Assembly (NCBI RefSeq): GCF_007827555.1
Contig: NZ_VISS01000002.1
Coordinates: 124,001-188,000 of the forward strand
Direction: 5' to 3'
Length of the DNA: 64,000 bases
Origin: Aeribacillus composti
GTDB lineage: Bacteria; Bacillota; Bacilli; Bacillales; Aeribacillaceae
The notes under the pieces are model-generated. The model was not told the DNA's origin. It did no database searches and was given only the letters and a program-made list of their open reading frames with translations. This document shows, piece after piece, positions 16,645-25,020 of the stretch (position 1 is its first letter; each line of letters starts with the position of its first letter). Position numbers and translations under genes: made by a program.

Positions 16645-19206
16645 ATGACAGTGGCGCTGAATGAGAAAATGAAAATTGATGTGGAGAAGCTGAATAAAGA
16701 TATCAGCCTTTTCCCGCAGGTGCATCCGATTACGGAAGATATGAAAATCACGCACAAAGGTGTTTCGCGCCTTGTAATGCTGGACAGGTATTCATTTAAA
16801 GACACTGAAAAAATTACGCTATCTGAAGGCGATTTTGTAGTGCTGACGATCAAGGAAGATCCAAAATTTCCTGCAAGAGGGCTAGGCTACATTAAAGAAA
16901 TTGATTGGGAAAATAAAAAGGCAAAGGTTCAGGTCGAAGAAGAGTTTCGTCATACTCTTGAAAAGCCTGAAGAACGGGAGACGGGAATCATCGTTCGCTC
17001 TTTAGATGTCATCGAAAAACCGCTTGAAATTTTTTATGAACAAATTGCCAAAAGAAATGCAACAGGTCTTGCTGCTGTTGAAAAAACAGAAGAAAAAAGA
17101 AAAGAATGGTTTGAAAAATTTTATCAAGAGCTCGTCAATCTGCATTTTATTCCGGCTGGCCGGGTTCTTTACGGCGCAGGAGCAGGAACCGAAGTGACGT
17201 ATTTTAACTGCTATGTCATGCCCTTTGTAAAAGATTCCCGTGAAGGGATCTCTGAACACCGCAAACAAGTAATGGAAATTATGAGCCGCGGAGGCGGTGT
17301 CGGCACGAACGGTTCAACATTGAGACCAAGAAACACATTAGCCCGAGGTGTAAACGGCAAATCATCAGGATCTGTGTCGTGGCTGGATGACATTGCAAAA
17401 TTAACCCATCTTGTTGAACAAGGTGGCTCACGGCGAGGAGCCCAAATGATTATGCTGGCCGACTGGCATCCTGACATCATTGAATTTATCGTTTCCAAAA
17501 TGCAAAACCCGCGCATTTTGCGCTACTTAATTGAAAATACAAATGATGAAGGAATTAAGAAGGCGGCTGAAGACAAGCTCAAATTTGTTCCTCTTACACA
17601 GCAAGAGCGCGACATGTATCAAGGAATTGTCAACTTTAAAAATGTTCCGGGCAAAGGAGGCTTTTCAGACGCTGTTATTAGAGAGGCGGAATTAAAGCTT
17701 CGAGTCGGAGGAACATATACTGTTCATAATCCGGAATTTTTAACAGGCGCTAACATTTCTGTCTGCTTGACGAAAGAGTTTATGGAAGCAGTGGAAGAAG
17801 ATCGGGAGTATGAGCTTCGCTTCCCAGATGTGGAAAGCTACAATGATGAAGAAATGAAGATTTACAATGAAGAATGGCATAAAGTTGGCGATGTGCGCGA
17901 GTGGGAGAAAATGGGGCATCGCGTGCGCGTGTACCGCAAAATTCGCGCAAGAGAGCTTTGGAAGCTGATTAACATTTGTGCAACCTATTCAGCGGAGCCA
18001 GGTATTTTCTTCATTGACAATGCCAATGATATGACGAACGCAAGAGCATACGGTCAAAAGGTTGTTGCAACAAATCCGTGCGGTGAACAGCCTCTTGCAC
18101 CATATTCCGTCTGCAACTTAGCAGCAGTAAACTTGGCGAAGATGGTCGACAAGGAAAAGAAAGCTGTTGACTATGAAAAGCTCAAACGAACTGTGGAAAT
18201 CGGCGTCAGAATGCAAGATAATGTCATTGATGCTACGCCTTATTTTCTCGAAGAAAACAAAAAGCAAGCGCTGGGTGAACGGCGCATCGGCTTAGGCGTT
18301 ATGGGTTTGGCGGACTTGCTTATCTACTGCGAAAAAGAATATGGAGCAGAGGACGGCAACAAGCTTGTTGATGAAGTGTTTAAGGTAATTGCAACGACCG
18401 CATACCGGGCATCAATAGAACTGGCAAAAGAAAAAGGCAGCTTCCCGTTCCTAGTCGGCGAAACGGAGGAAGAGACGCAAAAATTAAGACAAGCCTTCAT
18501 TAATACAGGATATATGAAAAAAATGCCGGAAGATATTCGCGAAAACATTTTAAAATATGGTATTCGCAACTCGCATTTGCTGACGGTAGCACCGACAGGA
18601 TCAACTGGCACTATGGTTGGCGTTTCTACAGGTCTTGAGCCATATTTCTCCTTCTCGTACTACCGAAGCGGGCGTCTTGGCAAATTTATTGAAGTAAAAG
18701 CGGATATCGTTCAAGAATATTTAAACGAACATCCGGAAGCTGATCCGAATCATTTACCGCATTGGTTTGTGTCAGCGATGGACTTGTCGCCTGAAGCTCA
18801 TGCCGATGTGCAATGTATCATTCAACGATGGGTCGATTCAAGCCTTTCAAAAACAGTAAATGCGCCGAAAGGCTATACAGTTGATCAAGTGCAAAAAGTA
18901 TATGAGCGCCTATGGAAGGGCGGAGCAAAAGGCGGAACTGTTTATGTAGACGGAAGCCGTGATACCCAAGTCCTGACATTAAAAGCGGAAGAAAATGTAT
19001 TGAATGACGACATTCCGGAATCGACGAAAGAAAATGAAGGTAAAGTTGTGTTAATGAACACTGTTCAAGATTTGCGCTCAACTGATGTCACATATGGCAA
19101 CGAAGTCGGCAATACATGTCCTGTTTGCCGGGAAGGAAAGGTTCAAGAAATCGGCGGCTGCAATACTTGTACAAAATGCGGTGCCCAATTGAAATGTGGA
19201 TTATAA
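16645..19206 (+). CDS. nrdJ: Adenosylcobalamin-dependent (class II) ribonucleotide reductase
   Basis: An 853-residue class II enzyme that reduces ribonucleotides to deoxyribonucleotides with adenosylcobalamin as radical generator and without oxygen. Redox-active sites: Cys in FNCYVMPF near residue 188, the thiyl-radical Cys in TNPCGEQPL near 478, its partner in SVCNLA, and the barrel motif VAPTGSTGTMVG near 650. The C-terminal tail has a zinc-ribbon-like CPVC and CNTCTKCGAQLKC set. The ATG at 16645 follows AAGGGAG. B. subtilis lacks this gene and uses class I NrdEF, so this is an accessory insertion between lipM and yqhO. Needs B12 supply. Confidence 0.95.
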   Translation: MTVALNEKMKIDVEKLNKDISLFPQVHPITEDMKITHKGVSRLVMLDRYSFKDTEKITLSEGDFVVLTIKEDPKFPARGLGYIKEIDWENKKAKVQVEEEFRHTLEKPEERETGIIVRSLDVIEKPLEIFYEQIAKRNATGLAAVEKTEEKRKEWFEKFYQELVNLHFIPAGRVLYGAGAGTEVTYFNCYVMPFVKDSREGISEHRKQVMEIMSRGGGVGTNGSTLRPRNTLARGVNGKSSGSVSWLDDIAKLTHLVEQGGSRRGAQMIMLADWHPDIIEFIVSKMQNPRILRYLIENTNDEGIKKAAEDKLKFVPLTQQERDMYQGIVNFKNVPGKGGFSDAVIREAELKLRVGGTYTVHNPEFLTGANISVCLTKEFMEAVEEDREYELRFPDVESYNDEEMKIYNEEWHKVGDVREWEKMGHRVRVYRKIRARELWKLINICATYSAEPGIFFIDNANDMTNARAYGQKVVATNPCGEQPLAPYSVCNLAAVNLAKMVDKEKKAVDYEKLKRTVEIGVRMQDNVIDATPYFLEENKKQALGERRIGLGVMGLADLLIYCEKEYGAEDGNKLVDEVFKVIATTAYRASIELAKEKGSFPFLVGETEEETQKLRQAFINTGYMKKMPEDIRENILKYGIRNSHLLTVAPTGSTGTMVGVSTGLEPYFSFSYYRSGRLGKFIEVKADIVQEYLNEHPEADPNHLPHWFVSAMDLSPEAHADVQCIIQRWVDSSLSKTVNAPKGYTVDQVQKVYERLWKGGAKGGTVYVDGSRDTQVLTLKAEENVLNDDIPESTKENEGKVVLMNTVQDLRSTDVTYGNEVGNTCPVCREGKVQEIGGCNTCTKCGAQLKCGL

Positions 19207-19207
19207 T

Positions 19208-19241
19208 AAAGCGGCAGACTTGTTCTGCTGCTTTATTCTTT
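19208..19241 (+). terminator. Intrinsic terminator after nrdJ
   Basis: 11-bp stem AAAGCGGCAGA / TCTGCTGCTTT, 5-nt loop, T-rich tail. Confidence 0.85.
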
Positions 19242-19314
19242 TATTGAAAACAAACTTCTAAACATCGTTTTCCCTTCTTAAAATGTAGTAACGGAATAGT
19301 AAGGAGGGAATGCT

Positions 19315-20193
19315 TTGAAAATTGACGGTGTTTTTTCTGGTGGAGGGATCAAAGGCTTCGCTTTTATTGGAGCATACAAGGCCTTGGAGGAAAAAGGATT
19401 TGAATTCGCCAGGGTTGCTGGCACGAGCGCCGGTTCGATCATTGCCGCTCTCATTGCAGCCGGCTACAAAAGTGATGAAATCCTTTCTTTGATGGACAGC
19501 TTAGAGCTGCGAAAGTTTTTAGATAAAAGAAAAGGAATTATGTCATTTATGCTCATGAAATGGATCAGTGTTTATTGGCGGATGGGACTATATAAAGGAC
19601 AATTTTTAGAAGAATGGATGGAAGAAAAATTAAAAGCAAAAGGAGTTTCAACATTTGCAGATTTGCCGAAAGGAAAGCTTCGTGTGATTGCCTCCGACCT
19701 TACGAACGGAAAAATTGTTGTATTGCCGGACGATTTAAGCAAATATGGAATCAATCCTAATAGATTTTCTGTTGCAAAGGCAGTCAGAATGAGCTCATGC
19801 CTCCCGTATTTTTTTGAACCTGTCAAACTATGGACGAAGGATGGCGTCAGTATTGTTGTCGATGGAGGAGTGCTCAGCAATTTCCCGATTTGGCTTTTTG
19901 ATGGAAAAATAAAAAAAAGACCGATCCTCGGTTTTCAGCTTAGCGCGCATATAGAGGAAAGGCCAAGAAATGAAATAAAAAACGCTTTATCAATGTTTCA
20001 CGCGTTATTTGAAACGATGAAGGAAGCGCACGATGCAAGGCATATTGCCACAAGGCATGAACGCAGCATCGTTTTTATTCCGGTTGAAAATATTTTAACG
20101 ACGGAATTTAAAATTACGAATGAGAAGAAACAGGAATTAATTCAGCTCGGCAAAGAAAAAACGGAAACCTTTTTAAAAAAGTGGTCCTATTAG
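19315..20193 (+). CDS. yqhO: Patatin-like phospholipase YqhO
   Basis: A 292-residue patatin-domain protein, likely a serine lipid acyl hydrolase. It has the full catalytic set: oxyanion loop GGGIKG at residues 9-14, nucleophile Ser38 in GTSAGS, and the dyad Asp in VVDGGVLSNFP near residue 183. No signal peptide or membrane segment, so cytoplasmic or peripheral. GTAAGGAGGG precedes a TTG start that gives MKIDGVFSGG. It ends convergently with yqhP, overlapping by 4 bases. Physiological substrate is unknown. Confidence 0.9.
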   Translation: MKIDGVFSGGGIKGFAFIGAYKALEEKGFEFARVAGTSAGSIIAALIAAGYKSDEILSLMDSLELRKFLDKRKGIMSFMLMKWISVYWRMGLYKGQFLEEWMEEKLKAKGVSTFADLPKGKLRVIASDLTNGKIVVLPDDLSKYGINPNRFSVAKAVRMSSCLPYFFEPVKLWTKDGVSIVVDGGVLSNFPIWLFDGKIKKRPILGFQLSAHIEERPRNEIKNALSMFHALFETMKEAHDARHIATRHERSIVFIPVENILTTEFKITNEKKQELIQLGKEKTETFLKKWSY

Positions 20194-20561
20194 AAAAGAG
20201 CTCTATTTTTCTTTTTTCCTTTTTTACCTTCGATGACTGTCAAATGATTGTTTTCTCTCCGCCTTTTAGCAGAGATAGCCGTTTTGTTTTTTTTGTGGAG
20301 TACGTGCTTTTGAGCATAATGTATCTTTTTATCTTTAAATCTTTTTTTCGATCTTTTCGCAGCTTTTAAAAACTGTGAATACTCATTATTTGTACGTTTT
20401 TTCATCACTAAGCGATAAATGAGGATGATGATCCCGATGACAACCGCCCAAATAAACAATTTGAAAAAAGTCTTTGGATTGAAAAAGAGCATATAAATAA
20501 GCCCTAAACCTCCTAAAGTAGCGATAACGGCGAATACGGGATGGACGGGAAAACGGTTCAT
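20190..20561 (-). CDS. yqhP: YqhP family small membrane protein
   Basis: A 123-residue protein with two adjacent transmembrane helices (about residues 8-26 and 31-50) and a long, strongly basic cytoplasmic tail (repeated KR/KK clusters ending GKKGKKKNRALF). A GGAGGTG ribosome site precedes the ATG. It matches the YqhP family by position and layout. The basic tail suggests contact with nucleic acid or acidic lipids, but this is inference only. It is about 57 bases downstream of yqhQ on the same strand, so the two probably are not tightly coupled. Confidence 0.8.
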   Translation of the reverse strand: MNRFPVHPVFAVIATLGGLGLIYMLFFNPKTFFKLFIWAVVIGIIILIYRLVMKKRTNNEYSQFLKAAKRSKKRFKDKKIHYAQKHVLHKKNKTAISAKRRRENNHLTVIEGKKGKKKNRALF

Positions 20562-20618
20562 CTAAAGGCCACCTCCATCAGTCGTTTTCAAGAAAAAGAA
20601 AAGCTCTCGTTTATCAAA

Positions 20619-21557
20619 TCAACCAATACGCTCCATTTTTTCCGTCTCTTCTTCCAATAAAAGCAGCTTTTGAAAGCTTGCAATCGCTACTTCCACTTGA
20701 TCGTCTGTAGGTTCTTTTGTCGTCAGCAGCTGAAGCCATAGTCCTGGATAACCAAGATATTTTAAAACAGGCTTATGCCGCAGCTTATTTGTAAACTGCA
20801 ATACTTCAAATGAAATGCCGAGAACAACCGGTATAAGAGCGATTCGGTCAACAACGCGAAGCCAAAGCGGGTCTGTCGGAACGAGCAGATACACAAATAC
20901 TCCAACAATAACCGTAAACAAAATGAAACTGGAACCGCATCGATAATGAAGTCTTGATTGTTTTTGTACATTTTCAACAGTTAAAGCGAGCCCGTTTTCA
21001 TAGGCGTTAATCACTTTATGCTCAGCCCCATGGTATTGAAAAACACGCTTTACTAAAGGAGTCATCGAGATGAAATAAATATAAGCAAGCAACAGCAAAA
21101 GCTTAAAAAAGCCTTCGAGCAAAATTTGCCCCACATCCGATGAGATGATCGGCCTGAACCATTCTGCGATAAACACTGGAATTAAAGTAAAGATAAATTT
21201 GCCAAGCAAAAATGACAGCACTCCGACAGCAGCAGCTCCTAAAATGAGTGAAAGCTTCGACTCTTTTTTTTCTTCTGACAATAATTTTTCATCATCGGCT
21301 GGATCAACATCGTATCGATCTGAAGAATAGCTTAAATGCTTGGAGCCGTTTGCGCTTGCTTCAATAATGGCGGCAATTCCGCGAATAAAAGGAATTTTTT
21401 TGAAGCGGGATAATATAGGATGTTTTTTTCGCGGCAATTGAAAAAAATCAATTGAATTGTCTTTTCTCCTGATCGCTGTGACGAAATGATGCTTCCCTCC
21501 AAACATAACTCCTTCAATTACCGCTTGCCCGCCATACATAGTCTTTTCGTTTTTCAT
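20619..21557 (-). CDS. yqhQ: YqhQ membrane protein (DUF1385)
   Basis: A 312-residue integral membrane protein. The N-terminus YGGQAVIEGVMFGGKHHFVTAIRR is the hallmark of the DUF1385 family, followed by four hydrophobic segments (about residues 105-135, 150-170, 210-232, 240-256) and the conserved YHGAEHKVINAYENG block with His and Glu residues that look like a metal or catalytic site. The family is widespread in Firmicutes and of unsettled function. It is divergent from yqhR. Confidence 0.88.
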   Translation of the reverse strand: MKNEKTMYGGQAVIEGVMFGGKHHFVTAIRRKDNSIDFFQLPRKKHPILSRFKKIPFIRGIAAIIEASANGSKHLSYSSDRYDVDPADDEKLLSEEKKESKLSLILGAAAVGVLSFLLGKFIFTLIPVFIAEWFRPIISSDVGQILLEGFFKLLLLLAYIYFISMTPLVKRVFQYHGAEHKVINAYENGLALTVENVQKQSRLHYRCGSSFILFTVIVGVFVYLLVPTDPLWLRVVDRIALIPVVLGISFEVLQFTNKLRHKPVLKYLGYPGLWLQLLTTKEPTDDQVEVAIASFQKLLLLEEETEKMERIG

Positions 21558-21800
21558 GACGCACCAACCTGCCTATCTATATAATAAAAAAGCTATTGAA
21601 AAGTTTTATTTATTACTATTCTACAAAAAATTAGATGAAACCTCTAGGTTGGATGTGTCTTTTTTCCAATAGGGCGGCGTGAAAAACTTTATCATTATTT
21701 AGTATGAATGAAATAAATTTTTTTATACAAAAAATAAACTTTTCATGAAAAATTCATCAAGAAAAGAAAAGTGGACATATTAAAAAAGGGAGGTGGACGG
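21558..21800. other. Divergent intergenic region yqhQ/yqhR
   Basis: 243 AT-rich bases with no gene; presumably promoters for both neighbours, none matching consensus well. Confidence 0.4.
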
Positions 21801-22295
21801 ATGCTTAACAGCGAAAAAAAGAATTCTACTGGTAAGGAAAAGAAAAAAGAACCATTCCGATCCTTTTTTCTGAAAATTGTTGTCATTGGTTTTACTGGCG
21901 GAGTATTATGGAGTTTGATAGGATATTTAGCGTATGTGTTGAACTTTACGAAAATCGGGCCAAATCGAGCTCTCATGTTATTTGCCTTTGATAATTGGAA
22001 GAACGGAGTCGCTGGGCATTTTGCGGGAGCTGCCTTCATAGGCATCATTTCTATACTTACTGCATTTTTATATTATGTTCTGTTCAAAAAAGTTCGGTCA
22101 ATATGGGGAGGCATTGTTTTCGGAGTCGCGCTGTGGGCCGTTGTTTTTTGCTGGCTGGGACCGGCTTTTCTAAAAATCGATCCGCTCGGTCGGCTTGGTA
22201 CAAATACCATTGTCACCTCCATCTGCTTGTATGTGCTGTTTGGCGTTTTTGTCGGGTATTCCATTTCCTACGAATATGGGGAGCGTCAATCATAA
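21801..22295 (+). CDS. yqhR: YqhR family membrane protein
   Basis: A 164-residue protein with a charged, lysine-rich N-terminus (KNSTGKEKKKEPF) and four predicted transmembrane helices around residues 24-46, 68-92, 100-120 and 132-154. The ATG at 21801 follows GGGAGGTGG; an upstream in-frame start is not needed. It matches B. subtilis YqhR in length, topology and position between yqhQ and aroQ. Function unknown. Confidence 0.83.
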   Translation: MLNSEKKNSTGKEKKKEPFRSFFLKIVVIGFTGGVLWSLIGYLAYVLNFTKIGPNRALMLFAFDNWKNGVAGHFAGAAFIGIISILTAFLYYVLFKKVRSIWGGIVFGVALWAVVFCWLGPAFLKIDPLGRLGTNTIVTSICLYVLFGVFVGYSISYEYGERQS

Positions 22296-22371
22296 ACTAG
22301 ATTATAGAACTGTGTCAGGGTCACAAGATCCAATCATAAACTAAATGATGAGAGATCAAGAATCTTATGGT

Positions 22372-22402
22372 AGAATGTTCATAATACTGGACATTCTTTT
22401 TT
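22372..22402 (+). terminator. Intrinsic terminator between yqhR and aroQ
   Basis: A 9-bp stem AGAATGTTC / GGACATTCT (22389-22397) with an 8-nt loop runs into six T. It ends only 26 bases before the aroQ ATG, so it can be either the yqhR terminator or an attenuator in the aroQ leader. Confidence 0.7.
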
Positions 22403-22427
22403 AATACATGATAGAAAGGTGTAATCG

Positions 22428-22880
22428 ATGGAGAGAATACTTGTGATCAATGGCCCGAATTTAAATTATTTAGGCGTGAGGGAGCCGCATATTTACGGAA
22501 AAAAAACATTGGCAGATTTGGAAAATGAATTGAAATCTCTCGGTGAAAAAAAACAAGTTCAATTTTCTTTTTTTCAATCGAATCATGAAGGAGAGATTAT
22601 CGATAAGCTTTACGAAGCCGATCAACAATTTGATGGAGTGATTTTAAATCCAGGAGCTTTTACTCATTACAGCTATGCGATACGGGATGCAATTGCCAGC
22701 ATTTCAAAACCGGTAATTGAAGTCCATATCTCCAATACAAATCAACGGGAACCGTTCCGGCATCATTCTGTCACAGCACCGGTGACACAAGGGCAAATAA
22801 TTGGCTTAGGGTTTTACGGCTATCAATTGGCAGCTTTATCTTTACTACATTTGATCAGGGAGGAAACACATGAAGCTTGA
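22428..22880 (+). CDS. aroQ: 3-dehydroquinate dehydratase, type II
   Basis: A 150-residue type II dehydroquinase, third step of the shikimate pathway. Active-site signatures are all present: NGPNLNYLGVREPHIYG with catalytic Tyr23 and the flexible-loop Arg, NPGAFTHYSYAIRDAI, and EVHISNTNQREPFRHHS with the catalytic His near 101. The family forms a dodecamer in the cytoplasm. It overlaps papA by 11 bases. It corresponds to B. subtilis yqhS (aroQ). Confidence 0.96.
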   Translation: MERILVINGPNLNYLGVREPHIYGKKTLADLENELKSLGEKKQVQFSFFQSNHEGEIIDKLYEADQQFDGVILNPGAFTHYSYAIRDAIASISKPVIEVHISNTNQREPFRHHSVTAPVTQGQIIGLGFYGYQLAALSLLHLIREETHEA

Positions 22881-23931
22881 AAAAGTTCGTTCACAAATGG
22901 AACAGTTAAATATTGACGGCATGCTCATTACAAACGAATATAACCGCCGCTATTTGACGGGATTTACAGGTACGGCCGGGGTCGCACTGGTGGCAAAAGA
23001 GGATGCATGCTTTATTACCGATTTCCGGTATGTAGAACAGTCAAAAAAACAAGTAAAGCATTTTAGAATCGTGCAGCATTCAGGATCGATTTTTGAAGAA
23101 GTCGCTGCACAGGCGAAGAAAATGGGGATCAAAACGCTCGGGTTTGAGCAGGATCATCTTTCTTATTCAACATACACATCGTACAAGGATGTTTTAAAAG
23201 GGATTGAATTCGTTCCTGTCTCAAATATTGTGGAAAAGTTGCGCTTGATAAAGACTGATGAAGAGATTAAGATATTAAAGGAAGCCGCTGAAATCGTTGA
23301 TGCTGCCTTTACACACATTTTACATATGATCCGTCCAGGTGTGAGAGAGATTGAACTAGCGAATGAGCTCGAATTTTTTATGCGAAAAAAAGGAGCAGCT
23401 TCCTCATCTTTCGATACGATTGTCGCGTCAGGTTATCGGTCAGCCCTTCCCCATGGTGTAGCAAGTGAAAAACCAATTGAAAAGGGAGAGCTTGTAACGT
23501 TTGACTTTGGCGCCTATTATAAAGGATACTGTTCAGATATGACGCGGACAATTGCTGTTGGAGATCCTGGAGATGAAATGAAAGAAATTTATAACATCGT
23601 GCTTGAAGCACAAAAGAAAGGCGTGCGCGAAATCAAGTCTGGAATGACTGGAAGGGAAGCGGATGCTGTTACACGTACCTACATTGAGGATAAAGGGTAC
23701 GGGGAATATTTCGGTCATTCAACTGGACATGGAATCGGACTTGAAATCCATGAAGGACCGACACTATCAGCTCGCTCTGATACCGTTCTTCATCCAGGCA
23801 TGGTGGTCACGGTTGAACCTGGTATATACCTTCCAGGAAAAGGCGGGGTAAGAATTGAGGATGATATTTTGATCACTGAGCACGGAAATGAAGTGTTGAC
23901 TCATTCGAAGAAAGAGCTCATCATTCTCTAG
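22870..23931 (+). CDS. papA: Xaa-Pro aminopeptidase (M24B)
   Basis: A 353-residue creatinase-fold metallopeptidase that removes N-terminal residues before proline. Metal ligands are visible: the Asp pair in [19 protein letters not shown] near residues 214 and 225, His in [17 protein letters not shown] near 288, and Glu residues in [11 protein letters not shown] and [10 protein letters not shown]. The N-terminal 130 residues form the usual prolidase-like regulatory domain. It overlaps aroQ and precedes efp, an arrangement conserved in Bacillus (yqhT). The link with EF-P, which helps ribosomes pass proline stretches, is suggestive but may only reflect inheritance of gene order. Confidence 0.93.
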   Translation: MKLEKVRSQMEQLNIDGMLITNEYNRRYLTGFTGTAGVALVAKEDACFITDFRYVEQSKKQVKHFRIVQHSGSIFEEVAAQAKKMGIKTLGFEQDHLSYSTYTSYKDVLKGIEFVPVSNIVEKLRLIKTDEEIKILKEAAEIVDAAFTHILHMIRPGVREIELANELEFFMRKKGAASSSFDTIVASGYRSALPHGVASEKPIEKGELVTFDFGAYYKGYCSDMTRTIAVGDPGDEMKEIYNIVLEAQKKGVREIKSGMTGREADAVTRTYIEDKGYGEYFGHSTGHGIGLEIHEGPTLSARSDTVLHPGMVVTVEPGIYLPGKGGVRIEDDILITEHGNEVLTHSKKELIIL

Positions 23932-23981
23932 CGAGTGCCCCAATCAATGTTGTTAAAGAAAATGTAATAGGAGGACCAAAT

Positions 23982-24539
23982 ATGATTTCTGTAAATGATT
24001 TTCGTACAGGTTTAACGATTGAAGTCGATGGGGGGATTTGGCGCGTTCTTGAATTCCAGCATGTAAAGCCTGGTAAAGGGGCGGCGTTCGTTCGTTCAAA
24101 ATTGCGCAACCTTCGGACAGGTGCCATCCAAGAAAAAACGTTTCGGGCTGGCGAAAAAGTAGCACGTGCTCAAATTGACACCCGGAAAATGCAATATTTG
24201 TATGCAAATGGCGATCAGCACGTTTTCATGGACACAGAATCGTATGAACAAATTGAGCTTACTTCAAAACAAATTGAATATGAGTTGAAGTTTTTGAAAG
24301 AAAATATGGAAGTATACATCATGATGTATCAAGGCGAAACAATCGGAATTGAGCTTCCGAACACGGTTGAATTAACTGTTACGGAAACAGAACCTGGCAT
24401 TAAAGGGGACACTGCATCAGGCGGCTCTAAACCGGCTACGCTTGAAACAGGGCTTGTCGTGCAAGTGCCGTTTTTCGTTAATGAAGGGGACGTTATTATC
24501 GTCAATACTTCTGACGGTTCTTATGTTTCCCGTGCGTAA
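23982..24539 (+). CDS. efp: Translation elongation factor P
   Basis: A 185-residue EF-P with three beta-barrel domains. It binds between the P and E sites and relieves stalling at polyproline. The modified loop is [10 protein letters not shown] with Lys32, which in B. subtilis carries a 5-aminopentanol group. A TAGGAGGAC ribosome site precedes the ATG. A strong terminator follows. The C-terminus [15 protein letters not shown] is typical of the family. Confidence 0.97.
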   Translation: MISVNDFRTGLTIEVDGGIWRVLEFQHVKPGKGAAFVRSKLRNLRTGAIQEKTFRAGEKVARAQIDTRKMQYLYANGDQHVFMDTESYEQIELTSKQIEYELKFLKENMEVYIMMYQGETIGIELPNTVELTVTETEPGIKGDTASGGSKPATLETGLVVQVPFFVNEGDVIIVNTSDGSYVSRA

Positions 24540-24583
24540 TTATTCTTAAAAAAATAATGAAAAAAGTCAAAGAAAACGAAAAG

Positions 24584-24623
24584 ACCCGCAGAATTCATAA
24601 CTGATTTCTGTGGGTTATTTTTT
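24584..24623 (+). terminator. Intrinsic terminator after efp
   Basis: 10-bp stem ACCCGCAGAA / TTCTGTGGGT followed by TTATTTTTTT. Confidence 0.85.
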
Positions 24624-24735
24624 TGAAAAGAAAGATTTTATAGCTATTTTCGCAATCGTTTATAAAAGATCAGAATACACAAGCTTTCCAACCTGGCCTT
24701 TTTTTGAACAGGATTCAATTACAGCTTGTCCACCT

Positions 24736-24855
24736 TTAATGATCCATCCACGCTTTTTTCTTTTTCCTCAATTCACTGAAAACGGCAAAAGGTATAACAA
24801 TATAAATAAAAGCCGCAAGAAGCCATACAAGTCCATCATAAATTTGAACCAACAT
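24736..24855 (-). CDS. Putative 39-residue membrane peptide
   Basis: A minus-strand frame beginning MLVQIYDGLVWLLAAFIYIV, continuing through a hydrophobic helix to about residue 26 and ending in a basic patch (ELRKKKKAWMDH). An excellent ribosome site GGGGGTGGTGA precedes the ATG. This is the classical layout of a single-pass bacterial small protein with a positive cytoplasmic tail. I do not recognise it; B. subtilis has yqhV at this place, but that is longer and unrelated. Its promoter would lie in the same interval as the spoIIIA control region, so it is divergent from spoIIIAA. Confidence 0.5.
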   Translation of the reverse strand: MLVQIYDGLVWLLAAFIYIVIPFAVFSELRKKKKAWMDH

Positions 24856-24957
24856 TCAATCACCACCCCCTAACTCCATTATAACTGTTAAAATCAGAAA
24901 ATTCTATCAAATTCTATTGAAATGATAAATGCAAAAAAAGGAATAAGAGAAACGGTA

Positions 24958-24986
24958 GTCATAAAGTGGCCAAGCTTGCATACATT
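24958..24986 (+). promoter_or_regulatory. Sigma-E promoter of the spoIIIA operon
   Basis: GTCATAAA at 24958-24965 and CATACATT at 24979-24986, separated by 13 bases, closely match the mother-cell sigma-E consensus. It lies 35 bases before the spoIIIAA start. The spoIIIA operon is sigma-E controlled in B. subtilis. Confidence 0.8.
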
Positions 24987-25020
24987 GAAAATAAATAAGG
25001 TATTAAAGGGGGAAGGAAGA

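Noticed and set aside
21743-22048. 101-codon minus-strand frame opposite yqhR
   Set aside because: Antisense to a conserved membrane protein gene; a compositional shadow.
24610-24873. 87-codon plus-strand frame after efp
   Set aside because: Begins within the efp terminator, has no ribosome site and no recognisable features; the minus-strand small frame is better supported.
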